NCBI RefSeq assembly: GCF_001999725.1 | Contig: NZ_MDDP01000015.1 | Coordinates: 1 to 64,000 of the forward strand | Reading direction: 5' to 3' | DNA length: 64,000 nucleotides | Source: Cellulophaga omnivescoria | GTDB taxonomy: Bacteria > Bacteroidota > Bacteroidia > Flavobacteriales > Flavobacteriaceae | Shown: positions 1-8,206 of the stretch, in pieces | How positions within the stretch are numbered: position 1 is the first letter of the stretch | How the letters are laid out: every line of letters begins with the position of its first letter | Notes under the pieces: model-generated | Told to the model about the DNA's origin: nothing | The model's database searches: none | Seen by the model: only the letters and a program-made list of their open reading frames with translations | Translations under genes and position numbers: made by a program

Positions 1-78
1 GGTTAATATGGATACTTGCTTTTAGCTTAAAATTAAGCTATTTAAAACTATTTAAAAGCTAATGACTATAAGATACAA

Positions 79-110
79 AAAAGCCCTAGAAATTATATTC
101 TAGGGCTTTT
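79..110. terminator. Bidirectional intrinsic terminator
   Basis: A perfect 13-bp stem (79-91 with 98-110) encloses a 6-nt loop. The stem starts with a run of A and ends with a run of T, so it can terminate transcription in both directions. It probably closes a gene lying to the left of the window; nothing coding is seen in 1-160. Confidence 0.75.
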
Positions 111-160
111 GGTGTTATAGATGAATTCAAGGATTTGTAAAAATGATAATGTAACTATTG

Positions 161-196
161 AACAAAAAAAGAGAGCAATTATATTTTGCTCTCTTT
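161..196 (-). terminator. Intrinsic terminator of the DUF349 gene
   Basis: An 11-bp perfect stem (168-178 with 186-196, loop 179-185) lies 21 nt beyond the DUF349 stop codon. On the minus strand it is followed by a run of seven T, the normal form of a Rho-independent terminator. Confidence 0.8.
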
Positions 197-216
197 AATA
201 CATTTTATCTAAATTG

Positions 217-2202
217 TTATTCTTCCTCTCCAGCAGTATCTTCTTCCTCTTTATTAATGCTGTTTTCTAGTATATTTAGCTTTTTTAATTTTGCTTTCCA
301 TGTATTTAAGGATTCCTTTTGATTATTTATGTTTTTTAGTACATTTTTAACTAAAGGATTATCTTCAGATGCATTAGAGAAAAATTGTAAGTTGTTTTCT
401 AATTGACGAATTTCATTTTTACTTTCATCAATTTTTCTTTTAATGAATAGTCTTTCTTTGTAAATAGCATTTTCATTATCACTACTAGATAGTTTTTGTA
501 TTTTATCACCATACTTTAGTAATTCAGATTCTTGTTTGCTAATATCTAATTTTCTAAAGATTGCATCTAAAATTGTATTAAACTTATTATTGATGTTCTT
601 CTTTTTAAATGGTACGTGCCCGTACTTTTTCCATTCGTTAATAAATTCTTTAATTGTAGCTAAGTCTTTAGATCTATCCCCAGATAACTGAAATTCTTTA
701 AGTTTATCTAGACATGCAGTTTTGTATTCTAAATTCTCAAGTTCTTCTTTGCTTGATTGATTTTTTAAAGCGTGTAATCTATCAAAATAATGGTTACATG
801 CTCCTTTAAACTCATTCCATATTTTATCTGAATACTTTCTAGGAACATGGCCAATAGTTTTCCATTCACCTTGTATGCGCTTCATTTCTTTTGTTGCAGC
901 ATCCCAATCTTCACTATCTTTTGTTTTAAGTGCAATATCTAATAATGCTCTTTTTTTGTCTAGATTGTCTTGTTGCTCCTTTTTTAAGTTTTTGTAAAAT
1001 GCATTTTTAGATTTGTTGAAAGATTTTACAGCATCTTTAAAAGTTGCCCAAGTTTGCTCGTTAAATTTTTGAGGTACTTTTCCAGCCTTAAAGAATTCTT
1101 CTCTTAATGCTTCTATTTCTTTTATTTGTTTTTGAAGTTCTTTATGATTGCTAGATGTATTTTTTGCAATTTCTGTTATTTTAGAAATTATTTCATTTTT
1201 CTTATCTAGATTAACTTCGTAAACCTTATCTAATTCTTTGTAATAATCTTGTCTTCTCTGGTGTAAGACTTTAGTAGCGTTGCTAAATTCTTCCCAAATT
1301 TGTTCTCTATGTTCTTTGCCTACAGGACCTATGTCTTCTTTCCAGATTTTATGCAAAGTTTGTAATTCTCTAAAAGCCTTGTTTAAATCTGGTTCATGAG
1401 CCAATGCATTGGCGCGAACTATTAATTTAAGTTTTTCTTCTAAATTGTGTTTAAAGTCTAAATCTCTAAGTTCTCTATTTAGGTGTAAAAAATCATAAAA
1501 AATTTCTATATGATGGTGATAAGTTCTCCATACATTGTTATATTCCGTTCTAGGAATTGGGCCGGCATTACGCCAGTTTTCTTGTAAATCTTTAAAGTTT
1601 TTATAGGTAGTATTTATATCTTCTTCTACATTAACCAAGCCCTTTAATTCTTCAATTATTTGTAAGCGTTTGTCTAAATTACTTTGTAAGTTCTGCTCTA
1701 AGCTTTTATAGTATGCATCTCTTTTTTCTCTGTAATCTGAATACACCTCATTAAATTGTCTTTTAGTTACCGAGTTGTATCTAAAATCAATTTCATTACC
1801 TCCATTACTAATAAATTCTTCTTTTTTATGTTCTAGAAACTCTTGAAATTTTAAATCAAATTCATACTTAATGCCATCTACATGTTTTTTTATGGCTTGT
1901 ACTTTTTCGTTTTTTACTAGACGCTGTAATTCTCCAACTAAATTTTCCATACTCATAGCATGGTAATCAAGTAAGGGAATATCATGTCTTTGAAGATTGT
2001 CATTATCCTCTGCATCTTCTGCATTGGTTTCTTCAATCTCATTTAAAATTTCTTTATCATCAGAAATATCAGTTGATATTTTTTCTATCTTATCACTTTC
2101 TATTTCAGTAGTTTTCTCTGAAACAGTTTTAGGATCAGTAGTTTCTGAATTTTTATCACCCCCTACATTGTTTTGTAGTTCTTCTTTGTTGTCTTCCAAC
2201 AT
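217..2202 (-). CDS. DUF349 domain-containing protein
   Basis: A 661-residue protein without signal peptide or membrane segment. The N-terminal ~75 residues are acidic and low complexity (many E, D, N, T). The rest is a chain of charged helical units with the recurring pattern of DUF349: a Trp followed after some residues by G-x-[VI]-[PG], for example WRNAGPIPR, WKEDIGPVGK, WKTIGHVPRKY and WKKYGHVPFKK, each followed by W-x-x-F or similar. At least five such units are visible. The protein ends in a very acidic tail. DUF349 proteins are widespread in Flavobacteriaceae; their role is not established, and coiled-coil scaffolding is only an inference. It is transcribed alone, 159 nt after thrB, and has its own terminator. 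Confidence 0.9.
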   Translation of the reverse strand: MLEDNKEELQNNVGGDKNSETTDPKTVSEKTTEIESDKIEKISTDISDDKEILNEIEETNAEDAEDNDNLQRHDIPLLDYHAMSMENLVGELQRLVKNEKVQAIKKHVDGIKYEFDLKFQEFLEHKKEEFISNGGNEIDFRYNSVTKRQFNEVYSDYREKRDAYYKSLEQNLQSNLDKRLQIIEELKGLVNVEEDINTTYKNFKDLQENWRNAGPIPRTEYNNVWRTYHHHIEIFYDFLHLNRELRDLDFKHNLEEKLKLIVRANALAHEPDLNKAFRELQTLHKIWKEDIGPVGKEHREQIWEEFSNATKVLHQRRQDYYKELDKVYEVNLDKKNEIISKITEIAKNTSSNHKELQKQIKEIEALREEFFKAGKVPQKFNEQTWATFKDAVKSFNKSKNAFYKNLKKEQQDNLDKKRALLDIALKTKDSEDWDAATKEMKRIQGEWKTIGHVPRKYSDKIWNEFKGACNHYFDRLHALKNQSSKEELENLEYKTACLDKLKEFQLSGDRSKDLATIKEFINEWKKYGHVPFKKKNINNKFNTILDAIFRKLDISKQESELLKYGDKIQKLSSSDNENAIYKERLFIKRKIDESKNEIRQLENNLQFFSNASEDNPLVKNVLKNINNQKESLNTWKAKLKKLNILENSINKEEEDTAGEEE

Positions 2203-2361
2203 AATGTGTGTATTTGGATTTCTTTATAACGGTAATATACTAACAACCAAACAAACGGCAAAACTTAATATGTTTTTTTAGTACTCTCAAAATCAATATA
2301 TAAACCTAGTTTTACAAATAGTAGCTATTATTTTTTACTGTGTATTACAAATAGTGTTGTT

Positions 2362-3288
2362 TTATGCTATAATTTTTATTCCTTCTGTATTTATTTTAGA
2401 TACGTGAATATCATAGGGTATACCTACTTTGTTATATACATTTTGCATAGCTTCTGCTACTTTTTTTGCTGTTCTAAGTCCTTTGCTTAAGGCGTAGATT
2501 GAAGGTCCTGAACCTGAAATACCACAACCTAGAGCGCCAGAATTTATTGATGCAGATTTAACATTATCAAAAGCAGGAATAAGTATGGAACGTATGGGTT
2601 CTACTATGTGGTCTTCTAGAGATCTGCCTATTAAGTTGTAATCTTCAGTGTAAAGACCTGCTATTAGTCCGCCCACATTACCCCATTGTTTTATTCCGTC
2701 TGATAAGGATATGGTTGTTTTTAAAACTTTTCTAGAGTCAGATGTCTTAATTTCTATTTGAGGATGTATAACTGTAGCGTATAATTCTTTTGGAGTATTT
2801 ATTTTTATTACATCTAAAGGGTTGTAGCTACGTACTAAAGTAAAACCACCAAATATAGCCGGTGCAACGTTATCTGCATGTTGTACTCCGCTTGCAAGTT
2901 CTTCCCCTTTCATTGCAAACTGTACAAGTTCTAAATTACTAAAGGGTTCGTCTAATAACTTGTTCATTGCTGTAACAGCACCAGTAGAACTTGCAGCACT
3001 ACTTCCTATACCGCTGCCAGCTTTAATTTTTTTATATATTTCAATTTCAAAACCTCCGTTATAGTTGGATGCAGACAAGAATGCTAAACCAGCAACACCA
3101 GCTACATTTTTATGAGTTTCTAACGGTAATTCTTGACCATCTATTTTTGTGATAATTATTCCTTTTTTGCTTGTTTTTTTAACAACCATTTCATCTCCAA
3201 CGTTATCTAATGCAACTCCTAAAACATCAAAACCACAAGAAATATTAGCTATTGTAGCCGGACAAAATACCCTAATTTCGTTTTTCAT
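2362..3288 (-). CDS. thrB: Homoserine kinase
   Basis: A 308-residue cytoplasmic GHMP-family kinase that phosphorylates homoserine to O-phospho-L-homoserine, the fourth step from aspartate to threonine. The ATP-binding GHMP motif K-x-G-S-G-[IL]-G-S-S-A-A-S-S lies near residue 90. The C-terminal glycine-rich stretch GCGISGSGPS near residue 255 is the conserved GHMP C-terminal motif. Length is usual for ThrB. The ATG is 2 nt beyond the thrA stop codon, so the two are surely one transcript. The usual flavobacterial third gene thrC is not downstream; an unrelated DUF349 gene follows. No strong terminator is seen in the 159-nt gap after it. Confidence 0.96.
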   Translation of the reverse strand: MKNEIRVFCPATIANISCGFDVLGVALDNVGDEMVVKKTSKKGIIITKIDGQELPLETHKNVAGVAGLAFLSASNYNGGFEIEIYKKIKAGSGIGSSAASSTGAVTAMNKLLDEPFSNLELVQFAMKGEELASGVQHADNVAPAIFGGFTLVRSYNPLDVIKINTPKELYATVIHPQIEIKTSDSRKVLKTTISLSDGIKQWGNVGGLIAGLYTEDYNLIGRSLEDHIVEPIRSILIPAFDNVKSASINSGALGCGISGSGPSIYALSKGLRTAKKVAEAMQNVYNKVGIPYDIHVSKINTEGIKIIA

Positions 3289-3290
3289 AA

Positions 3291-5735
3291 TTAAAAATTT
3301 CCTATTCTTACTATATCTGCAAAAATACCTGAGGCAGTTACGTCTGCGCCAGCTCCAGCACCTTTTATTATCATAGGTTGGTTTGGGTATCTTTCAGTAA
3401 AAAATAATACGATATTATCACTTCCTTCAAGATTATAAAAGTCGTGCCCTTTAGGAATATGTTGTAATCCAACGCTAGCTTTACCGTCTTCAAATTGTGC
3501 AACATATTTTAATTTAGAATCTTTTTCTGCTGCAGCTTTGTACATATCTTGAAAAGAAGCTTCATGTTTAATTAATGACGCAAAAAAGTCATCATTATTA
3601 GTTGTATTTAAACTTTCTAGAGGTAAAAAAGGTTTGTTTTTAATTTCATCAATATCTAATTTATAACCACTTTCTCTAGCTAAAATTAAAATTTTACGAG
3701 CAACATCAATCCCACTCAAGTCAATCTTTGGATCTGGCTCTGTATAGCCTTCTTCTTGTGCTTGTTTAACAACATCATGAAATGTTGTTTGGTTGTTAAA
3801 ATTATTAAAAACAAAGTTTAAACTACCAGACAATACAGCTTGTATTTTTAAAATTTTATCTCCGGATGCTATTAAATGTTTTAAGGTATCTATTATTGGT
3901 AAACCAGCACCAACATTGGTTTCAAATAAAAACGGAGCATTATATTTTTGTGCTAAGTACTTTAGTTTGCTATAATTTGTGTATTGAGATGAGCAAGCAA
4001 TTTTATTACATGTTACCACAGAAATACTATTGCTAAGATAGTCTGCATACGTGTTAGAAACTACATCACTAGCAGTGTTATCTACAAATATGCTATTTCT
4101 ATAATTTAGACTGTTTACTTTATCAAAAAAGGCTTCTTTATTTGCTTTTTCTCCACTAGAAAGTAAAGTTTCCCAATTTTTAAGAGAAATGCCATCTTCA
4201 TCAAAAAACATAGTTCTAGAATTAGATATGCCAATTACTCTAACATTAAGTTTTAGGTTTTCTTTTAAGTATTTTTTTTGTTGTTTAATTTGATGTAATA
4301 GTTTGGATCCCACATTACCTACACCCATTATAAATAGGTTAAGTTGTTTAGTGTTCTCTTCAAAGAATTTTTCATGGAGGGAGTTTAGTGCTTTTTTAAC
4401 ATCTGTTTTATCTATAACAGCAGATATATTACGCTCTGATGAACCTTGCGCTATAACTCTAATGTTTACATTGTTTTTTCCGAGTGTACTAAACATTTTG
4501 CCACTTAAACCTTGATGGTTTTTCATATGATCACCAACTAAGGCAATAATTGCAAGGTTACTTTCTACTAAAACAGGCTTTATTTTTTTTAATGAAATTT
4601 CATATTCAAATTCATTATTAATTGCTTCTTCGGCAACCAAAACATCATCAGCATTAATTGCGACACAAATAGAATGTTCTGATGACGCTTGCGTAATTAG
4701 TACTATGCTAATTTGCGCTATTGATAATACCTCAAAAAAACGTTTAGATATACCTGGAATACCTACCATACCAGAACCTTCTAATGATATAAGACTTATG
4801 TTGTCTATATGGCTTATTCCGCGTACAGTTTTCCCGTTTTTATTTAAGTTTTTGGTAATTGTTGTGCCTTTAGAGTCTGGATCAAAAGTATTTTTTATCG
4901 TAATAGTAATTCCTTTGCTTAAGACAGGTTGTATTGTAGGAGGGTATAAAACTTTTGCTCCAAAATGAGATAATTCCATAGCCTCTTGGTAAGATATGTA
5001 TTCTATAGCCTTAGCTTGTTTTACTAATTTGGGATTTGCTGTGAACATTCCACTAACATCTGTCCAAATTTCTAAATTTTCTGCATCTATAGCAGCAGCT
5101 ATAATAGCCGCAGTATAGTCAGATCCGCCTCGACCAAGAGTTGTAGAGTCTCCTTTTATAGATGAAGCAATAAAGCCACCAAGAACTGTAATTTTACTCT
5201 TGTTTTTAGAGAAAAAGTCTTTAATTAACATATTGGTTTCATTAAAACTATAAATTGCAGCCTTACCATAATTGGTATTTGTTTTAAGTAAATCTCTGCT
5301 ATCTTTGTAGTTTGCATTTAAACCCTCGGCTATAAAATATTCACTAATTATATATGATGATAATAGCTCACCATAACTCACAATCTTATCAGATAATTTA
5401 GGAGTTATTTCTCCAATAAAGAAAGCACCTTCTAATAGTGTTTCTAAAATATTTAATTCGCTTTTAACCTTGCTTAGCACTTTACTTTGGTTAGCAACAG
5501 GTATTAATTCTTTAATTGTAGATATGTGTCTTTCTTCAATCTCCAAAAAAGTTTTTTTGTATTCTTTTTTGTGTAAAGACGCTTGTTTAGCGGCATTTAA
5601 TAGCAAGTCTGTTACTCCTCCAAAAGCTGAAACAACAACTGCTGTTTTATTTTTATTGTTTTTAACTATATTTTTAACTAACCCTATGTTCTTGGCATTG
5701 GCAACCGAAGTTCCGCCGAACTTTAATACTTTCAT
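3291..5735 (-). CDS. thrA: Bifunctional aspartate kinase / homoserine dehydrogenase I
   Basis: An 814-residue fusion enzyme catalysing the first and third steps of the threonine/methionine branch of the aspartate pathway. The aspartokinase domain starts with KFGGTSVAN (residues 5-13), with the GRGGSDYTA motif near residue 201. Two ACT-type regulatory domains lie at about residues 310-460, suggesting feedback control, usually by threonine in this family. The homoserine dehydrogenase half begins with the dinucleotide-binding motif GVGNVGSKLL near residue 468 and carries the conserved EGYTEPDPKIDLSG catalytic segment near residue 690. Length is typical of ThrA. It leads a thrA-thrB operon with a 180-nt untranslated leader that contains a Thr/Ile-rich mini-ORF (5810-5887), so attenuation by Thr/Ile supply is likely. 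Confidence 0.97.
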   Translation of the reverse strand: MKVLKFGGTSVANAKNIGLVKNIVKNNKNKTAVVVSAFGGVTDLLLNAAKQASLHKKEYKKTFLEIEERHISTIKELIPVANQSKVLSKVKSELNILETLLEGAFFIGEITPKLSDKIVSYGELLSSYIISEYFIAEGLNANYKDSRDLLKTNTNYGKAAIYSFNETNMLIKDFFSKNKSKITVLGGFIASSIKGDSTTLGRGGSDYTAAIIAAAIDAENLEIWTDVSGMFTANPKLVKQAKAIEYISYQEAMELSHFGAKVLYPPTIQPVLSKGITITIKNTFDPDSKGTTITKNLNKNGKTVRGISHIDNISLISLEGSGMVGIPGISKRFFEVLSIAQISIVLITQASSEHSICVAINADDVLVAEEAINNEFEYEISLKKIKPVLVESNLAIIALVGDHMKNHQGLSGKMFSTLGKNNVNIRVIAQGSSERNISAVIDKTDVKKALNSLHEKFFEENTKQLNLFIMGVGNVGSKLLHQIKQQKKYLKENLKLNVRVIGISNSRTMFFDEDGISLKNWETLLSSGEKANKEAFFDKVNSLNYRNSIFVDNTASDVVSNTYADYLSNSISVVTCNKIACSSQYTNYSKLKYLAQKYNAPFLFETNVGAGLPIIDTLKHLIASGDKILKIQAVLSGSLNFVFNNFNNQTTFHDVVKQAQEEGYTEPDPKIDLSGIDVARKILILARESGYKLDIDEIKNKPFLPLESLNTTNNDDFFASLIKHEASFQDMYKAAAEKDSKLKYVAQFEDGKASVGLQHIPKGHDFYNLEGSDNIVLFFTERYPNQPMIIKGAGAGADVTASGIFADIVRIGNF

Positions 5736-5764
5736 TGTAAAATAATTATAGATTTTTATATGTT

Positions 5765-5782
5765 GTATTGTTTAAACAATAC
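5765..5782. promoter_or_regulatory. 18-bp perfect palindrome in the thrA leader
   Basis: GTATTGTTTAAACAATAC is a perfect 18-bp palindrome between the leader mini-ORF and thrA. In RNA it can form a 6-bp stem with a 6-nt loop. It lacks a following T run on the minus strand, so it is not a normal terminator. It may be an alternative pairing element of the attenuator or a protein site; its role is unknown. Confidence 0.35.
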
Positions 5783-5808
5783 GTAAACGGACGTGTATTA
5801 TATAGCAG

Positions 5809-5827
5809 ATTACCCCAAAGGGGTAAT
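5809..5827 (-). promoter_or_regulatory. Leader hairpin overlapping the thr leader stop codon
   Basis: A perfect 8-bp stem (5809-5816 with 5820-5827) with a 3-nt loop; four of the pairs are G-C. The last codons and the TAA stop of the candidate leader peptide lie inside it, so a ribosome translating the leader would melt it. This arrangement is that of a translation-sensitive regulatory hairpin. Confidence 0.5.
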
Positions 5828-5887
5828 TGTTGTGTTTGTTATAACACAAGTAAAAATTGTAGTAAAAAATGTAGTTACGTTGTCCAA
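5810..5887 (-). CDS. thrL: Candidate thr operon leader peptide (25 codons, TTG start)
   Basis: Between the thr promoter and thrA the minus strand has a short reading frame with the translation MDNVTTFFTTIFTCVITNTT followed by ITPLG and a stop. Nine of 25 residues are Thr and three are Ile, the two amino acids that regulate threonine operons by attenuation in other bacteria. No ATG is available. The frame opens after a TAA, and TTG at 5885-5887 is the most likely start, with ATT just before it the only other candidate. It would start about 27 nt after the predicted transcription start. The stop codon sits in a GC-rich hairpin. The weak point is the absence of an ATG and of a clear terminator before thrA. 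Confidence 0.6.
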   Translation of the reverse strand: MDNVTTFFTTIFTCVITNTTITPLG

Positions 5888-5903
5888 AATGTTTGTTTAA
5901 GCT

Positions 5904-5936
5904 TTGCTTATTAACAAGTCAAATGTAGTACTTTTG
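5904..5936 (+). promoter_or_regulatory. Promoter of the nnr gene
   Basis: TACTTTTG (5929-5936) matches TAnnTTTG exactly, with TTG (5904-5906) 22 nt upstream. The predicted start near 5943 gives a leader of about 60 nt. It interleaves with the thr promoter on the other strand, so the two would compete for RNA polymerase. Confidence 0.5.
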
Positions 5937-5949
5937 TGTTTTTAAACAA
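5920..5949 (-). promoter_or_regulatory. Promoter of the thr operon
   Basis: On the minus strand, TACATTTG (5920-5927) matches the Bacteroidota -7 element TAnnTTTG exactly. TTG (5947-5949) lies 19 nt upstream as the -33 element. Transcription would start near 5914. It overlaps the divergent promoter of the nnr gene. Confidence 0.6.
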
Positions 5950-6003
5950 ATGATTTCTAAAACTTTTACCAATTTAATAGTAAAAGCTTAATATTTTTAT
6001 AGA

Positions 6004-7548
6004 ATGAAGATTTTTACAGGAGAACAGATATACCAAGCTGATAAATTTACAATTGAAAAACAACAAATTACGAGTGATGAGCTTATGGAGCGCGTTGCTG
6101 TACAAATATTTAACTGGTTACACTTACGCCTACAAGGTGCACAACCAAAAATACATTTGTTTTGTGGAATTGGAAATAATGGAGGTGATGGGTTAGCTGT
6201 TGCCAGACACTTAAAAGAACATGGTTACAATATTGAAGTTTACATTGTAAACTATAACGAAAAAAGAACAGAAGAGTTTTTAATAAACTTAAAGCGCTTA
6301 AAGGATAGAAATGTTTGGCCTAATTTTTTATCTACAGAAACTGAACTGCCTGCTATTGGCAGAGAGGATATTATAGTAGATGCTATTTTTGGAATTGGGT
6401 TAAACAGGACACCAGATAATTGGGTAGCTAGTTTGATGACGCATATTAATAATTCTGAAGCTTTTATTTTAGCTGTAGATGTACCTTCTGGTTTATTCTT
6501 AGATAAGATTGTAGAAAATCCTAAAGCAATAATACACGCCAATCATGTACTTACTTTTCAGTCACCTAAATTAGCTTTCTTTTTACCACAAACTGGTATC
6601 TACTGTAACCAATGGGAAATTATTGACATAGGTATAGATCCAGAGTACTTAACGGTTACAGAAACAATTTATACTTTAATAAGTAAAAACGAGGTTTTAC
6701 AAAGTTACATACCTAGAGAAAAGTTTGCTCATAAAGGAACTTATGGACATTCCTTAATTATAGGTGGAAGCTATGGTAAAGTTGGGGCGGCTATTTTAGC
6801 GGCTAAAGGAGCATTAAACTCTGGTAGCGGATTGGTGTCTGCTTTATTGCCTAAATGCGGGTATGTACCAATGCAAAGTTCTATGCCAGAAATTATGGTG
6901 CAAACTGGAGCCAATGATGATCTTTTAGCTAATTTTGATTTTGACTTAGAGCCAACTGTTATAGGTGTTGGTCCAGGTTTAGGAAAAGCACCACAAACGG
7001 TAGAAGCTTTTGGTAAATTTTTAAGGCAAAATAAAATACCATTGGTAATAGATGCAGATGCATTAAACATTATATCTGAAAATAGAGATTTATTAAAGTT
7101 GATTCCGGAAGATAGTGTGCTAACTCCTCATCCTAAGGAATTAGAACGTTTAATAGGTAAATGGGAAAACGATTTTGATAAATTAGAGAAAGCTAAGCTA
7201 TTTTCAATAGAACTAAAATGTATTTTAGTGATAAAAGGCGCTCATACCATAGTTTTATATCAAGGAAAAGGTTTTATAAATACGTCAGGTAATCCTGGTA
7301 TGGCAACAGCGGGTAGTGGAGATGTACTTACTGGTGTAATTACCGGTTTAATTGCGCAAGGATATCCAAAAGTAGTGGCTGCAATTTTTGGAGTGTATTT
7401 GCACGGGAGTGCAGGTGACCTTGCTGTGGAAGGTTTAGGATATCAATCTTTAACTGCTTCATCTATAGTAAACACTATTGGTGGGGCTTTTATAGAATTG
7501 TTTAAAAGACCAGAAGCTCCTCAGCAACAAGAGCAACAAAAAGCATAA
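6004..7548 (+). CDS. nnr: Bifunctional NAD(P)HX epimerase / ADP-dependent NAD(P)HX dehydratase
   Basis: A 514-residue cytoplasmic metabolite-repair enzyme. The N-terminal YjeF-like half (about 1-210) interconverts the R and S forms of hydrated NAD(P)H; it contains the GIGNNGGDGLAVARHL motif near residue 55. The C-terminal ribokinase-like half (about 225-500) dehydrates the S form using ADP. It carries GGSYGKVGAAILAAKGAL, GVGPGLG, DADALN, TPHPKE and the GNPGMATAGSGDVLTG signature. Both active-site regions look intact and the length is usual for the fused bacterial form. The last ~15 residues are Gln/Pro-rich and not part of the fold. It is a single-gene unit divergent from thrA and convergent with the next gene 28 nt away. 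Confidence 0.95.
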   Translation: MKIFTGEQIYQADKFTIEKQQITSDELMERVAVQIFNWLHLRLQGAQPKIHLFCGIGNNGGDGLAVARHLKEHGYNIEVYIVNYNEKRTEEFLINLKRLKDRNVWPNFLSTETELPAIGREDIIVDAIFGIGLNRTPDNWVASLMTHINNSEAFILAVDVPSGLFLDKIVENPKAIIHANHVLTFQSPKLAFFLPQTGIYCNQWEIIDIGIDPEYLTVTETIYTLISKNEVLQSYIPREKFAHKGTYGHSLIIGGSYGKVGAAILAAKGALNSGSGLVSALLPKCGYVPMQSSMPEIMVQTGANDDLLANFDFDLEPTVIGVGPGLGKAPQTVEAFGKFLRQNKIPLVIDADALNIISENRDLLKLIPEDSVLTPHPKELERLIGKWENDFDKLEKAKLFSIELKCILVIKGAHTIVLYQGKGFINTSGNPGMATAGSGDVLTGVITGLIAQGYPKVVAAIFGVYLHGSAGDLAVEGLGYQSLTASSIVNTIGGAFIELFKRPEAPQQQEQQKA

Positions 7549-7576
7549 TTTATAAGTTACTAAAGTGGCACTTAAA

Positions 7577-7999
7577 CTATTCTTTAGTTTTTGTTGCCGC
7601 TGCGGTAGCTAGCCTTCTTTTTACCCAGCTAAGAGCATTTGTATATTCAATAAAAAATTTCATAGGCTTTTTATAGAACATTTTTTCAATTTTGAAATTG
7701 TGCATATCTATTTCTTTTACAGAAACAATAGCAAATGCTTTAAGGTTTTCTAAGCCTCTAACAAAATTATAAACAGTGGGGTCTATTGCATATGAATTTT
7801 TACGCAAACTAATGTACCCAAAATCTTTATCTCTAAAGTGTATTTCGGATATTCCTATAATTTGAAAAGCTTTTTCTAATGTAATAGTAGTTCCTTCATC
7901 AAAAGAAGCTACCATATAGTTGTCATATATGTATATTTTGCCAGACTCTAATTGGTATTCTTTAACAATTACAGCCTTTTTGGTTTGCCCCATCTTCAT
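7577..7999 (-). CDS. Small conserved protein, probable SpoIIAA/STAS-like fold
   Basis: A 140-residue protein with no signal peptide or membrane segment. It resembles flavobacterial proteins annotated as STAS/SEC14-like: a beta-rich first half (GKIYIYDNYMVASFDEG), a central helix, and a C-terminal F-x-x-Y-x-x-A-L-x-W helix before a basic Ala/Thr-rich tail. No catalytic motif is visible and the function is unknown. It is monocistronic, convergent with the nnr gene. Two starts are possible (Met1 and Met3); the first is given. Confidence 0.75.
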   Translation of the reverse strand: MKMGQTKKAVIVKEYQLESGKIYIYDNYMVASFDEGTTITLEKAFQIIGISEIHFRDKDFGYISLRKNSYAIDPTVYNFVRGLENLKAFAIVSVKEIDMHNFKIEKMFYKKPMKFFIEYTNALSWVKRRLATAAATKTKE

Positions 8000-8150
8000 A
8001 TTCTGTATGTAGTAAAATAGTGTTCAGAAGCTAAATTAATTTTATGTTAAGATAATTAGAAAAAAACTAGATAAAAGGTTAATATATCCTTTAACAGTTG
8101 CTAATATGCTTTTCTAGCTTTGATTTTCTTACGTTAATTATAAACTAAAT

Positions 8151-8182
8151 AAAAAAAGGAGTCAATAAAAATTGACTCCTTT
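8151..8182 (-). terminator. Intrinsic terminator of clpC
   Basis: A perfect 12-bp stem (8155-8166 with 8171-8182) with a 4-nt loop is followed on the minus strand by a T run. It lies 24 nt past the clpC stop codon. Confidence 0.85.
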
Positions 8183-8206
8183 GTACTTATTAACTTACGT
8201 TTTTTT

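Noticed and set aside
1997-2376. Short plus-strand frames antisense to the DUF349 and thr genes
   Set aside because: Low-complexity or frame-shadow translations without conserved motifs or promoters.
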